The notes under the pieces: model-generated | The model's database searches: none | What the model was told of the DNA's origin: nothing | Seen by the model: only the letters and a program-made list of their open reading frames with translations | Assembly (NCBI RefSeq): GCF_900129385.1 | Contig: NZ_FQVO01000001.1 | Span: 124,001 to 188,000, forward strand | DNA: 64,000 bases | Reading direction: 5' to 3' | Origin: Chryseobacterium takakiae | GTDB taxonomy: Bacteria > Bacteroidota > Bacteroidia > Flavobacteriales > Weeksellaceae | Position numbers and translations under genes: made by a program | Shown: positions 1 to 8,049 of the stretch, piece by piece | Position numbering within the stretch: the stretch's first letter is position 1 | Layout of the letters: every line of letters starts with the position of its first letter

Positions 1-140
1 TTATCACCAACAATCCTTCAATACGTTTAATTTTGAGACCAAAAAGAGATACTACTGGACAGAAGTAATTTTATTATTCATGATATATTTCATAAATTTA
101 CGGAACTGTAAATATTCTTTTACAGTATAAAATCTCAAAA

Positions 141-1985
141 GTGAATATTCATCAGAAGAAAAAGTTTCTGAGCTTTTTAAAGTTCAAAAGAGACTTTCAA
201 AAATACGGGCTTGAAAAAGCACGCAGCTACGAACTCATTCTTCATTGGCTCAACAACAGATTAAGCAGAAATCAGTTTCTGGTGCTTTCGGGAATTTTAG
301 TGGGATGTACTGCGGGTCTTGCCGGTGTTTTGCTGAAATCACTGGTGCATGCCATCCATCATTTTATTACCACGGAAGTTCACTTTGAATATCAGATTCT
401 TTTCTATATTATTTTTCCTTTTCTGGGAATTGTTTTAACGGCTAGTATTGTTTTGACAATCTTTAAAGGTCAGGACAGAAAAGGAATTGGTGCAATTCTC
501 TATGAAATAGCGCAAAACTCAAGTATTGTTTCCTCCGTTAAAATGTATTCGCAGATTGTACAGAGTGCAGTAACGGTTGGTTTGGGAGGTTCTGCCGGAC
601 TGGAGAGTCCTATTGCGGTAACCGGTGCAGCCATCGGATCAAACTTTGCGCAGACCTACCGGCTCAGCTATAAAGAAAGAACTTTGTTACTGGCAGCAGG
701 TGCTACAGCCGGGATTGCTTCTGCTTTTAATGCTCCGATTGCGGGGATTATGTTTGCATTTGAGATTCTGCTGACGGGAGTTGTCTTTACGGATTTTATT
801 CCGCTTGTTGTGGCTGCGGTTTGCGGCAGTTTGTTGTCAAGGATTTTATTGCAGGAAGATGTTCTGTTCAGGTTTTATACACGCGAAGCCTTTAATTATA
901 AAAATGTTCCTTACTATCTTATTCTGGGAATTGTAACCGGTTTATACGCAAGATATTTTGTAGTTATTTCCCAGAAGGTTGAGCATTTTATTAAAAAGCT
1001 AAACATGTCGAGACTTCGTAAAGCAATGTTCGGCGGTGCGGTTCTCTCGCTGTTGTGTGTGCTTTTTCCGCCTTTATTCGGGGAAGGCTATGAAACAGTA
1101 AAAGCTTTTACCAACGGAGATATGCACAGAATTATTGAAAACAGTCTTTTCAGATATTTTGAGATTGGTAATTTTACCATTATTGTCTTCTTAATTCTCG
1201 TTTTATTACTGAAAGCATTTGCAACTTCATTTACGATTTTTAGTGGCGGAAACGGAGGTAATTTTGCTCCTTCCCTTTTTGCCGGAGGTACCGTAGGTTA
1301 TTTATTTGCATTAATCTGCCAACAGATCGGGCTTCCGGATGTACCGGTAACGAATCTTGTTTTGGTAGGTATGGCCGGAGCGATGGCCGGCGTGATGTAT
1401 GCTCCGCTTACTGCCATTTTCCTGATTGCAGAATCCAGCTTCGGGTATGATCTTTTTATCCCGCTGATGATTGTTTCTATTATTTCTTATCTGATTGCAA
1501 AATGGTTCTCCCCAATTTCCCCGGAACTGAAATCTCTGGCGGACCAGGGAAAAATTTTCACCAACAAGCATGACAAAAATATCCTATTTTCGCTAAGAAC
1601 GGAAGATTTTATAGACCGTTATTCCCAAGTTATTAATGAAAATGCACCGATAACAGAACTATTTGAAAAAGTAAAAAACAGCAATAAGAATATTTTCGCT
1701 GTGGTAAATGATGATAAAACACTCCGTGGCATTCTTACCCTGGACGATATTCGGCCGTACCTTTTTGCCAGTGACAATATTTCAGTATCCATCAGCCAGA
1801 TCATGAAAGCTCCTCCTGCAGTCATTCATCCTGAAAATCAGCCTCTGGATATTCTTCAGACTTTTGACGATACGGGTGTCTGGAATTTGCCGGTGGTTGA
1901 TTCTCAGAATAAGTTTATCGGCTTTATTTCAAAATCAACCATTTTAATGAGTTACAGGCAGCTGTTAAAAGAATATTCGGAATAG
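141..1985 (+). CDS. ClC-family chloride channel or H+/Cl- antiporter with C-terminal CBS domains
   Basis: An inner-membrane protein that moves chloride, either as a channel or in exchange for protons. The 614 residues have many hydrophobic helices over about 45-460. They carry two hallmark ClC selectivity-filter motifs: GGSAGLESP at about 149-157, whose E155 is the gating glutamate, and GNGGNFAP near residue 370. The usual GSGIP motif near residue 110 is not obvious. The cytoplasmic tail (about 480-605) looks like a pair of CBS domains, which often bind adenine nucleotides. The start is GTG at 141, and no better ATG lies upstream in frame. It stands alone; a long AT-rich gap follows. The family is clear. 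Whether it is a channel or an antiporter cannot be told, although the gating glutamate is present. Confidence 0.93.
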   Translation: MNIHQKKKFLSFLKFKRDFQKYGLEKARSYELILHWLNNRLSRNQFLVLSGILVGCTAGLAGVLLKSLVHAIHHFITTEVHFEYQILFYIIFPFLGIVLTASIVLTIFKGQDRKGIGAILYEIAQNSSIVSSVKMYSQIVQSAVTVGLGGSAGLESPIAVTGAAIGSNFAQTYRLSYKERTLLLAAGATAGIASAFNAPIAGIMFAFEILLTGVVFTDFIPLVVAAVCGSLLSRILLQEDVLFRFYTREAFNYKNVPYYLILGIVTGLYARYFVVISQKVEHFIKKLNMSRLRKAMFGGAVLSLLCVLFPPLFGEGYETVKAFTNGDMHRIIENSLFRYFEIGNFTIIVFLILVLLLKAFATSFTIFSGGNGGNFAPSLFAGGTVGYLFALICQQIGLPDVPVTNLVLVGMAGAMAGVMYAPLTAIFLIAESSFGYDLFIPLMIVSIISYLIAKWFSPISPELKSLADQGKIFTNKHDKNILFSLRTEDFIDRYSQVINENAPITELFEKVKNSNKNIFAVVNDDKTLRGILTLDDIRPYLFASDNISVSISQIMKAPPAVIHPENQPLDILQTFDDTGVWNLPVVDSQNKFIGFISKSTILMSYRQLLKEYSE

Positions 1986-2074
1986 TAGTGTATCTTAATA
2001 AATTTAAATTTTAAACCTGTTTAACTAATTCAGAATTAACCGCCAAAGAAAAGAATAAAAATCGAAGATTTTAA

Positions 2075-2272
2075 AGTCTGTTTGCATTTAAATTTATTTT
2101 TAACATTAAGAAAATTAAGAGGTTTAGGTTAAATACTTAATAAAATTAATGTATTCATTTCTTATCATAGTCGGTCAAGGTTATTGAAATTCTTATTATT
2201 AATTTAAGAATAAACAAAGTTTATTTTAATTTAGAAAATTAAGAAAAGTTATAAAATTCATTGAGTAAAATT
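2075..2272 (+). repeat. AT-rich dispersed intergenic repeat, copy A
   Basis: The gene-free gap at 1986-2434 is mostly this element followed by a terminator. The element shares an ordered set of blocks with two other places in the window (7451-7640 on this strand, 22868-23090 on the other): an A-G-Y-C-T-G-T-T-T-like start, AATAAAATTAAT, a block resembling ATTSATTTCTTA, and a core at 2203-2236. The core holds the hairpin AATAAAC-AAA-GTTTATT (2209-2225), flanked by TTTAAG and TAATTTAGAA. No open reading frame runs through it. The boundaries are approximate and come from alignment by eye. Confidence 0.7.
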
Positions 2273-2384
2273 AGATGACTCTTCAACCATTTTGATCTTA
2301 CTTTTATAATAAACATTTTGAATAGAAGGTTAGTACTGTCGTTTATGACTTGTCTAAAAGTTTAAGCACGATTTTAAATAAAGT

Positions 2385-2416
2385 AAAAGCCGTTCAATAA
2401 TTGATGAACGGCTTTT
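2385..2416. terminator. Bidirectional intrinsic terminator
   Basis: A perfect 12-bp stem (AAAAGCCGTTCA with TGAACGGCTTTT) surrounds an 8-nt loop. It lies just past the stop of the minus-strand aldo/keto reductase and has T-rich flanks on both strands. Confidence 0.85.
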
Positions 2417-2434
2417 ATTATGAAAATATTCAAT

Positions 2435-3379
2435 TTATTTGCTCGCTGTGTTCAGCAGATCGAGATCTTCTTTTTCCAGTTGAAGCTTTGGTGCTGCAAA
2501 TAAGGTTTCCAATTGAGATTCGCTGGTTGCACTTACAATCGGCGCGGTAACTAAAGGGTGTGCAAGTAACCATGCTAATGCAACAGTGGCCGGTTTGGCA
2601 TTGTATTTTGCACCGATTTCATCCAATGCTTTTAAGACTCCCATACCTTTATCATTCAGGTATTTTCTGGCTCCCTCTCCTCTCTGGCTTTTAGACAAAT
2701 CATCTTCACTCCGGTATTTTCCCGTTAAAAAGCCTGAAGCCAGCGACCAGTAAGGAAATACACTCAATCCGAATTCTTTAGCCAAAGGAGCATAATTTTT
2801 TTCAAAGCCTTCTCTTTCCATTAAATTATAATGCGGCTGCAACGCAGCATATTTTGGAAGATTATTCTTTTCCGCAGCTTCAAAGGAAGCTTTCAATCTT
2901 TCAGGTGAAATGTTGGAAGCAGCGATATACCGCACTTTACCAGCTTTTATAATTTCATCATAAGCCTGAAGGGTTTCTTCTACGGGCGTGGTTTTATCAT
3001 CAAAATGGGTATAATATAAATCAATATGATCAGTCTGCAGCCGCTGTAAAGACTCATCGACTGATTTTAAAATATGCTTCCTGCTGATATCAAATCCATG
3101 TTCTTTTGTTTCGGAGCCTACTTTTGTAGCAATGACAAGATCATTTCTTTTTCCGCGGCTTTTCATCCACTTTCCGATAATTTCCTCAGATTGCCCTCCT
3201 TTCCCATTTACCCACCAGGAATAAGTGTCCGCCGTGTCTATGAAGTTAAAACCTTCACCTGTAAATTTGTCCAGAATATCAAATGACTGTTTTTCATCCA
3301 GGGTCCACCCAAAAACATTTCCCCCGAAATTAACAGGCGTAATCTGTAAATCTGTATTTTTAATTGTCCGCTTTTCCAT
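2435..3379 (-). CDS. Aldo/keto reductase
   Basis: A cytoplasmic NADPH-dependent oxidoreductase of the aldo/keto reductase superfamily, predicted to be a single TIM barrel. The 314 residues match the usual family length. The catalytic tetrad can be placed: D48 and Y53 in FIDTADTYSWW, K86 in VIATKVG, and H125 in LYYTHFDD. The GGQSEEIIGKWM stretch is typical of the YajO/AKR11-12-like group that reduces aldehydes or sugars, but the substrate cannot be read from sequence. It is monocistronic and ends in a strong hairpin terminator. Confidence 0.92.
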   Translation of the reverse strand: MEKRTIKNTDLQITPVNFGGNVFGWTLDEKQSFDILDKFTGEGFNFIDTADTYSWWVNGKGGQSEEIIGKWMKSRGKRNDLVIATKVGSETKEHGFDISRKHILKSVDESLQRLQTDHIDLYYTHFDDKTTPVEETLQAYDEIIKAGKVRYIAASNISPERLKASFEAAEKNNLPKYAALQPHYNLMEREGFEKNYAPLAKEFGLSVFPYWSLASGFLTGKYRSEDDLSKSQRGEGARKYLNDKGMGVLKALDEIGAKYNAKPATVALAWLLAHPLVTAPIVSATSESQLETLFAAPKLQLEKEDLDLLNTASK

Positions 3380-3460
3380 AATTAATTGATGGTTGGTTAC
3401 CAGCTTTTAACAGAGAATTTCATACCAAAAAGCTTATAAATTTTACATTTTGTATAATAA

Positions 3461-3486
3461 AAAAGACCAGCCAATTGCTGATCTTT
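3461..3486 (-). terminator. Intrinsic terminator of the sigma/anti-sigma operon
   Basis: A 10-bp stem with one mismatch (AAAGACCAGC with GCTGATCTTT) and a 4-nt loop, followed on the minus strand by a run of T. It lies 25 bases past the anti-sigma stop. Confidence 0.75.
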
Positions 3487-3510
3487 CTATATTTTTCTGT
3501 TGAAGTATTT

Positions 3511-4320
3511 TTAGATTTCTCCCATTACATACATATTTTCCATCGTGGGTACTGCACTTCCACCCTGTTTCTCGAGCGTAATGGCAAAAGCCTGTGCTTT
3601 CGGTATGTTGGCGAGTGCTGTTTTGCTGTCTTTTTCTTCGGTATACATTCCGGCGTTTACCGGTTTTCCGTCTTCAATTGCCCAAAGTTGGTATTGCATT
3701 CCTTCCGGTGCTTTAGGCAGTTTTTCGGCGTTCAGATAGACCGCTTTTGTTTTGGTGTCCCAGAAAACCATTGCTTTGGAATCCGTATGTTTCTCAACGC
3801 CTTTCAGCATGACCATCTTCATATCAGGATTGGAAATCATTTCCATTTTCTGATTCATTTTTTGCATCGCCAGGTCCTGATTTTTCTTTTCCGTGCTCAT
3901 TCTGGCGATTTCCTGTTGGGTTACCGCCTGATTGTTCATCCAGAAAATATTCCCTGTAACACTTAATAGGAATAAAACTGACGCCGCAATGGCAAATGCT
4001 TTCCACTTACTGTTTCTCTGAATTCCTATTTCTTCCTGAGGTTGGGCTGCAGGAATATCCGCAGAGGCAACAGGTGATAATTCTTCGACATTCTGTTCCT
4101 GCTGAATTTTGTTCCAGATCTTAGCCCGGAGATCATCGGGAGGTGTAACAGCCTGTACGGTTGCCAGATCTTCCAATGTTTTCTGCGCTTCTTCAAAAGC
4201 CGCTTTCACTTCAGCATTATTCTTCATCACACACTCCAAAATACCTGCCTCCTCGGGAGAAGCAAGACCTAGAATATAAGATTCTATAATTCCGGATGAT
4301 ATGTATTCTTTCGTGTTCAA
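3511..4320 (-). CDS. Anti-sigma factor, RskA-like membrane protein
   Basis: A predicted membrane-bound anti-sigma factor that holds the neighbouring ECF sigma factor until an envelope signal frees it. The cytoplasmic N-terminus (ESYILGLASPEE near residue 14) matches the anti-sigma domain of RskA-type proteins and lacks the HxxxCxxC zinc motif of ZAS proteins. One transmembrane helix lies at about residues 110-131. The periplasmic C-terminus (about 132-269) has the RskA-like ending with LEKQGGSAVPT. The start is 1 base from the sigma gene stop, so the two are translationally coupled. The family is clear. That it controls the divergent fasciclin and ferritin-like genes is inference from position. 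Confidence 0.88.
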   Translation of the reverse strand: MNTKEYISSGIIESYILGLASPEEAGILECVMKNNAEVKAAFEEAQKTLEDLATVQAVTPPDDLRAKIWNKIQQEQNVEELSPVASADIPAAQPQEEIGIQRNSKWKAFAIAASVLFLLSVTGNIFWMNNQAVTQQEIARMSTEKKNQDLAMQKMNQKMEMISNPDMKMVMLKGVEKHTDSKAMVFWDTKTKAVYLNAEKLPKAPEGMQYQLWAIEDGKPVNAGMYTEEKDSKTALANIPKAQAFAITLEKQGGSAVPTMENMYVMGEI

Positions 4321-4321
4321 T

Positions 4322-4921
4322 TTATTGATAATCTTTTAACAAATCTTTTAATTTCATCAGGGCGTTCCTCATTTTTGTTTTTACTGTTCCCAGGGGGATT
4401 TTCAGTTTTTCAGATATTTCGTTCTGGGTATATCCTTGATAGTAGGCCAGATCGATAAGCTCCTTCTTGTCGGTTTCCAGGCTTTCCAGCACATTATTAA
4501 ATCCGATAAAATCAGAAGAATTGTTTGTTGTGGAAAGTTCCGCAGAATTATATACGAAATCCGGCAGGGGTTGGTTTTTGAGCTCGTTCTGAAAGCTTTT
4601 TGATTTTAAATAATCGATAGCAGTGTTTCTGGCAATATTGATCATCCAGGTATAAAACCTTCCTTTCGATGAATCGTACTGATGGATAGAATTCCAGATT
4701 TTCACAAAAACATCCTGAATGATTTCTTCGGTATAGTCTTTCGATTGAACGATTCGGAGGATGACACCATATAGTGCGCCGGAATAATGGTCATACAAAT
4801 AATGAAAACCATTTTCGTTTCTGTCTTTTAGTGACATGATCAGCTGTTCTTCCGAATACTGTGTTTTAATAGCGAATATTTTTGTTTTCAAATGTAATAA
4901 AATAAAACAGATAATAAGCAA
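4322..4921 (-). CDS. RNA polymerase sigma factor, ECF subfamily
   Basis: A group IV sigma-70 factor. Region 2 is recognised by NGFHYLYDHYSGALYGV and by the core-binding stretch IIQDVFVKIW, and region 4 by ELIDLAYYQGYTQNEIS and IPLGTVKTKMRNAL. The listed start gives 199 residues, but the first 19 or so (MLIICFILLHLK) do not look like sigma factor. A promoter-like TACATTTG on the minus strand (4889-4896) lies inside that extension. The true start is therefore probably downstream: ATG at 4837 gives 171 residues but clips the usual EEQLI, so a non-ATG start between them is also possible. It is co-transcribed with the anti-sigma gene. Confidence 0.92.
   Translation of the reverse strand: MLIICFILLHLKTKIFAIKTQYSEEQLIMSLKDRNENGFHYLYDHYSGALYGVILRIVQSKDYTEEIIQDVFVKIWNSIHQYDSSKGRFYTWMINIARNTAIDYLKSKSFQNELKNQPLPDFVYNSAELSTTNNSSDFIGFNNVLESLETDKKELIDLAYYQGYTQNEISEKLKIPLGTVKTKMRNALMKLKDLLKDYQ
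4889..4896 (-). promoter_or_regulatory. Candidate -7 box for the sigma factor operon
   Basis: Minus-strand TACATTTG fits the Bacteroidota consensus TAnnTTTG exactly. A TTG lies 22 bases upstream as a weak -33 element. If used, it rules out the longest sigma factor start. Confidence 0.45.
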
Positions 4922-5098
4922 TACTCACACCATCTTTTAAATACACAATAAAATTAATCATTTGTTTAATAATGTTTGAATATAATCATATACTATTTTA
5001 AATTTAATAATAAAAATAGGATGTCTTATAAATTTAAGAAAATAATGTATTGATTTTTAGAAAGTTATAAATTATTTTACATTTTCTAAATCTAAAAT

Positions 5099-5122
5099 AA
5101 AACCAGTCTCGTAAATGGTTTT
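5099..5122. promoter_or_regulatory. Inverted repeat upstream of the fasciclin gene
   Basis: AAAACCA and TGGTTTT form perfect 7-bp arms around 10 bases, 44 bases before the fasciclin start, in the divergent spacer facing the sigma factor. It could be an operator or part of an ECF-dependent promoter. The function is unknown. Confidence 0.35.
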
Positions 5123-5166
5123 AGATAAAGATTTATTCAAATACATATTAACTTAAAAATCAAAAA

Positions 5167-5736
5167 ATGAACACTAAATCAAAAATCGCAGTTTTCGGAA
5201 TGATGGTATTATCATTCGCATTCGCTGGTAACATGTCGGCACAGAGTATGAAAGAAAAAACCGTAATGGTGGGTGGAGCAGCAATGTATCCTTCCAAAAA
5301 CATTATTGAAAATGCCGTAAACTCGAAAGACCATAAAACATTGGTGGCAGCCGTAAAAGCTGCAGGTCTTGTAGAAACGTTACAAGGAGAAGGTCCTTTC
5401 ACTGTTTTGGCTCCTACTGATGCCGCTTTCGCAAAGCTGCCGAAAGGAACAGTTGAAAACCTTGTAAAGCCGGAAAATAAAGCAATGCTTACAAAAATTC
5501 TTACCTATCACGTTTTACCGGGCAAATACAACGCAAAAGAAATCTGGGCAGCCGTAAAGGCAGGAAACGGGAAAAGTATGATGAAGACAGTAGAAGGTGA
5601 AGAGCTTACATTCTGGGTGAAAGGGAAAGACCTTTATGTGAGAGATGCTAAAGGAAATGATGCAAAAGTTACGATAGCTGATGTTAATCAGTCAAACGGA
5701 GTGATTCACGTAATAGACACGGTTTTGATGCCGTAG
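5167..5736 (+). CDS. Secreted fasciclin (FAS1) domain protein
   Basis: A small exported protein with one FAS1 domain, a fold used for adhesion to surfaces or matrix. A signal peptide (residues 1-26, ending NMSAQ) is followed by the domain at about 42-188. The two conserved FAS1 motifs can be seen: [17 protein letters not shown] and the C-terminal [13 protein letters not shown], with [11 protein letters not shown] between them. At 189 residues it is the usual size for bacterial single-FAS1 proteins. It is transcribed away from the sigma/anti-sigma pair and has its own terminator. Bacteroidota often pair such proteins with an ECF system, but regulation by this sigma factor is inferred. Confidence 0.92.
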   Translation: MNTKSKIAVFGMMVLSFAFAGNMSAQSMKEKTVMVGGAAMYPSKNIIENAVNSKDHKTLVAAVKAAGLVETLQGEGPFTVLAPTDAAFAKLPKGTVENLVKPENKAMLTKILTYHVLPGKYNAKEIWAAVKAGNGKSMMKTVEGEELTFWVKGKDLYVRDAKGNDAKVTIADVNQSNGVIHVIDTVLMP

Positions 5737-5751
5737 TGGTGTTAGTTGTCA

Positions 5752-5779
5752 AACAGCATACTTGTTATGCTGTTTTTTT
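5752..5779 (+). terminator. Intrinsic terminator after the fasciclin gene
   Basis: AACAGCATA and TATGCTGTT form a 9-bp stem followed by seven T. Confidence 0.85.
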
Positions 5780-5825
5780 ATTCTCTTTTTTAAAACAAAT
5801 CAATAACACTTAAACCTATAATATT

Positions 5826-6536
5826 ATGAAAAAAACGATTAATGTGTCTAATCAGGGAGCAACCCTAGATACAGGCAGAAGAAATTTTTTGAAGCTGAGC
5901 GGCATAGGTCTGGCAATGGCCGGACTTACACTGATCGGCTGTGAAGACAACGAAGGTTACGACTTCATGCAGACCAATGTCTTTGACCTTGGCAAAGGCG
6001 ATGTGGGCGTTCTGAACTATGCGTATGCTCTTGAGCAACTTGAGGCGGACTTTTATACAAAAGTGGTGAATAATTTTTATTCCGGAATTTCAAACGCAGA
6101 AAAAGAACTATTTACTGATCTCTATCATCACGAAGTAATACACCGTGATTTTTTCAAAGCAGCAATCAGCGGAGCTACTTCCAACGTTTTACCGACCCTG
6201 GAATTCCAGTACCCGAATGTGAATTTTAACGACAGAAACTCTGTATTGGCTACTGCAAAAGCATTGGAAGATACAGGCGTTGCAGCGTATAACGGTGCCG
6301 GAAAGTATATCACAAATGCAGATTACCTGGTAATTGCAGGGAAAATTGTATCGGTAGAAGCAAGACATGCTTCAGCGATCAGGAATATTATCAATCCCGG
6401 AACGGCTGCATTTTCAGGCGATGACATCATCGATAGCAACGGACTTGATCTTGCTAAAGAGCCTAAAGATATCGTTATGGCAGCGGGAGGATTTATAAAA
6501 ACACCTTTCACATGGAAAGAACAGGGAATCGGTTAA
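5826..6536 (+). CDS. Exported ferritin-like lipoprotein with a twin-arginine signal
   Basis: A 236-residue exported protein of the ferritin-like (PF13668 type) group. The N-terminus has RRNFLKLSG (twin arginine at 18-19), a hydrophobic stretch and a possible lipobox ending at C39 (LIGC). The body shows the four-helix di-iron pattern: E70/E73 in helix 1, E103xxH106 in helix 2, E148 in helix 3 and E178xxH181 in helix 4. It should therefore bind two metal ions outside the cytoplasm. Relatives are described as desiccation- or stress-related, without a proven reaction. It is followed 25 bases later by a second, related gene and is presumably co-transcribed with it. Confidence 0.85.
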   Translation: MKKTINVSNQGATLDTGRRNFLKLSGIGLAMAGLTLIGCEDNEGYDFMQTNVFDLGKGDVGVLNYAYALEQLEADFYTKVVNNFYSGISNAEKELFTDLYHHEVIHRDFFKAAISGATSNVLPTLEFQYPNVNFNDRNSVLATAKALEDTGVAAYNGAGKYITNADYLVIAGKIVSVEARHASAIRNIINPGTAAFSGDDIIDSNGLDLAKEPKDIVMAAGGFIKTPFTWKEQGIG

Positions 6537-6561
6537 TTATTCACTTCAAAAAAATTACATT

Positions 6562-7368
6562 ATGAACATTCTTAAATTACTGGATAAACTTTCTGACGAT
6601 AAATTTTTCAGCAAAGAAGCGTCAAGATTAGAAACTCTTACAAGCATTTCCGCATTCGGGAAAAAGGCTGCGGTTGCTGCTGTCCCGCTGGGTTTGGGCG
6701 CGTTGATGACTACCACTGCAAAAGCAGCTGGCCTTACCGGTGGAAACACCTATAAAAATACTTTAACAGATGCACTACAGTTGGCTTTAGTGTTGGAATA
6801 TCTTGAAAACGAATATTATGCAATCGGACTCTCTACGGCAGGTTTAATTTCCAATGCGGACAGACCCGTTTTTATGCAAATTGCCAAACATGAGTCTGCG
6901 CATGTCACTTTCCTTAAAAACACCCTAACTTCGCTAGGAGTTACGCCGGGCGCAAAACCTACTTTTGATTTTACGGCAGGAGGTGCTTTTGCTCCTTTTA
7001 CAGATTACAGTCAGTTTTTAATATTGGCCCAGGCTTTTGAAGACACCGGAGTTCGGGCTTACAAAGGGCAGGCAGGAAATGTGATGAGTAACAAAACTGT
7101 ATTGCAGGCGGCTTTACAAATCCACTCCGTAGAAGCAAGACATGCATCACAGGTAAGAAGAATGAGAGCAAATAAAGGCTGGATAGAATTGGCCGACGGT
7201 GGAAATATGCCGGCAGCAACAAACCCTGTTTATGCAGGAGAGCAAAATACAACTCAAGCCGGATACAATACAGCTACAGCTTTCGGAGCTGCGGCAGGTT
7301 CTGCGGCTTATGATGAAATTTTAACGGGAAGTGATGCTCAGACAATTGCATCTTTGTTTATTGTTTAA
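6562..7368 (+). CDS. Exported ferritin-like protein, paralogue of the upstream gene
   Basis: The second member of the ferritin-like pair, 268 residues. Residues 30-56 form a hydrophobic export segment (AAVAAVPLGLGALM ending AKAAG) without twin arginine or lipobox, so it probably leaves by another route or stays membrane-attached. The same metal-site layout as its neighbour is present: E79/E82, E111xxH114, E160 and E191xxH194. The two share the phrases EDTGV and VEARHAS, so they are likely an old tandem duplication. Two non-identical copies suggest a hetero-oligomer, which is inference. A terminator follows. Confidence 0.85.
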   Translation: MNILKLLDKLSDDKFFSKEASRLETLTSISAFGKKAAVAAVPLGLGALMTTTAKAAGLTGGNTYKNTLTDALQLALVLEYLENEYYAIGLSTAGLISNADRPVFMQIAKHESAHVTFLKNTLTSLGVTPGAKPTFDFTAGGAFAPFTDYSQFLILAQAFEDTGVRAYKGQAGNVMSNKTVLQAALQIHSVEARHASQVRRMRANKGWIELADGGNMPAATNPVYAGEQNTTQAGYNTATAFGAAAGSAAYDEILTGSDAQTIASLFIV

Positions 7369-7390
7369 AGCAAATTTCTTACTATTAGGT

Positions 7391-7425
7391 GTGGTCCCCT
7401 TTCCTTTTCGGGAGGGGGATTTTTT
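7391..7425 (+). terminator. Intrinsic terminator after the ferritin-like pair
   Basis: An imperfect GC-rich hairpin (GTCCCCTTTCC pairing with GGGAGGGGGA) followed by a T run, about 25 bases after the stop codon. Confidence 0.75.
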
Positions 7426-7450
7426 AGGTTAAAACTTTTCTGAGACTTAG

Positions 7451-7640
7451 AGCCTGTTTAAATTTGAATTTATTTTTTACCAATAAGACATTAAACTCCT
7501 AAGCTTGATAAAATTAATAAAGAATTATTTATTGATTTCTCAATTATAGTCTATTTAACTTGCTTAAATTCTTTATGCTAATTTGAAAAATAAACAAAAG
7601 TCTATATAATTTAGAATCAAGGTAAAACTATCAAACATTA
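7451..7640 (+). repeat. AT-rich dispersed intergenic repeat, copy B
   Basis: This fills most of the gene-free stretch 7369-7813. It matches copy A block by block (AGCCTGTTT, AATAAAATTAAT, ATTGATTTCT, AATAAACAAA and ATAATTTAGAA in the same order) but its core hairpin at 7581-7615 is degenerate. No coding potential was seen. Confidence 0.65.
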
Positions 7641-7646
7641 ATAAAA

Positions 7647-7670
7647 AAACTCCTCTTTAGAGAGAAGTTT
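7647..7670. terminator. Terminator-like hairpin next to repeat copy B
   Basis: AAACTCCTCT and AGAGAAGTTT form a 10-bp stem with one mismatch and a 4-nt loop, preceded by a run of A. It may end the repeat or serve as a weak terminator. No gene abuts it. Confidence 0.4.
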
Positions 7671-7777
7671 GTTTGCCTTTTAAAACTTGAAATATGAAAT
7701 ATTTCGGATCCAAAAATAATAAGTCAGGAATAGCTATTTTATGACCGGAATCATATAATGAATAATAGTACCAATGA

Positions 7778-7809
7778 TTTGGGAATAGGATATGATTTTT
7801 GTAACTTTA
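7778..7809 (+). promoter_or_regulatory. Candidate promoter for the 49-residue protein
   Basis: TTTG (7778-7781), 20 bases, then TAACTTTA (7802-7809), one mismatch from TAnnTTTG. The ATG is only 4 bases on, so the message would be nearly leaderless. Confidence 0.4.
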
Positions 7810-7813
7810 ATCT

Positions 7814-7963
7814 ATGAAAACATTAGCAAATCCTTATATTCCGAATCATAATTTAGATACCGGAGAGGGAATTAAAAAAGCAGCAAAGATCTTTGCTGTA
7901 AGTATTTTGGCACTGCTGGCAATTGGTTTTTGTACCACCTCACAAAAGCTGAATGCAGGATAA
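7814..7963 (+). CDS. Small single-span membrane protein, unknown function
   Basis: A 49-codon reading frame from ATG to TAA. It has a polar N-terminus (MKTLANPYIPNHNLDTGEG), a lysine pair, one hydrophobic helix at about residues 27-41 (FAVSILALLAIGFC) and a short tail (TTSQKLNAG). A promoter-like sequence sits just upstream. The arrangement of a positive patch before the helix predicts an N-in topology. I do not recognise the family. It stands between a repeat element and a putative small RNA. It is supported by composition and promoter only, so it could be a chance frame. Confidence 0.5.
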   Translation: MKTLANPYIPNHNLDTGEGIKKAAKIFAVSILALLAIGFCTTSQKLNAG

Positions 7964-8014
7964 CATAAGCAATAATTGTTATAGGGTAATTTTAGAAATA
8001 AGTTGAAATTAAGT

Positions 8015-8044
8015 TTTGACTTAGGTAAAATTTTACTATATTTG
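8015..8044 (+). promoter_or_regulatory. Strong consensus promoter without a downstream gene
   Basis: TTTG (8015-8018), 18 bases, then TATATTTG (8037-8044), an exact match to the Bacteroidota TAnnTTTG element. It points at the terminator at 8084 with no reading frame between them. Confidence 0.6.
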
Positions 8045-8049
8045 TGAAT

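Noticed and set aside
3475..3966. A 163-codon reading frame on the plus strand opposite the anti-sigma gene
   Set aside because: It is rich in Phe, His and Cys, shows no family motif, and covers the anti-sigma coding region, which is well supported.
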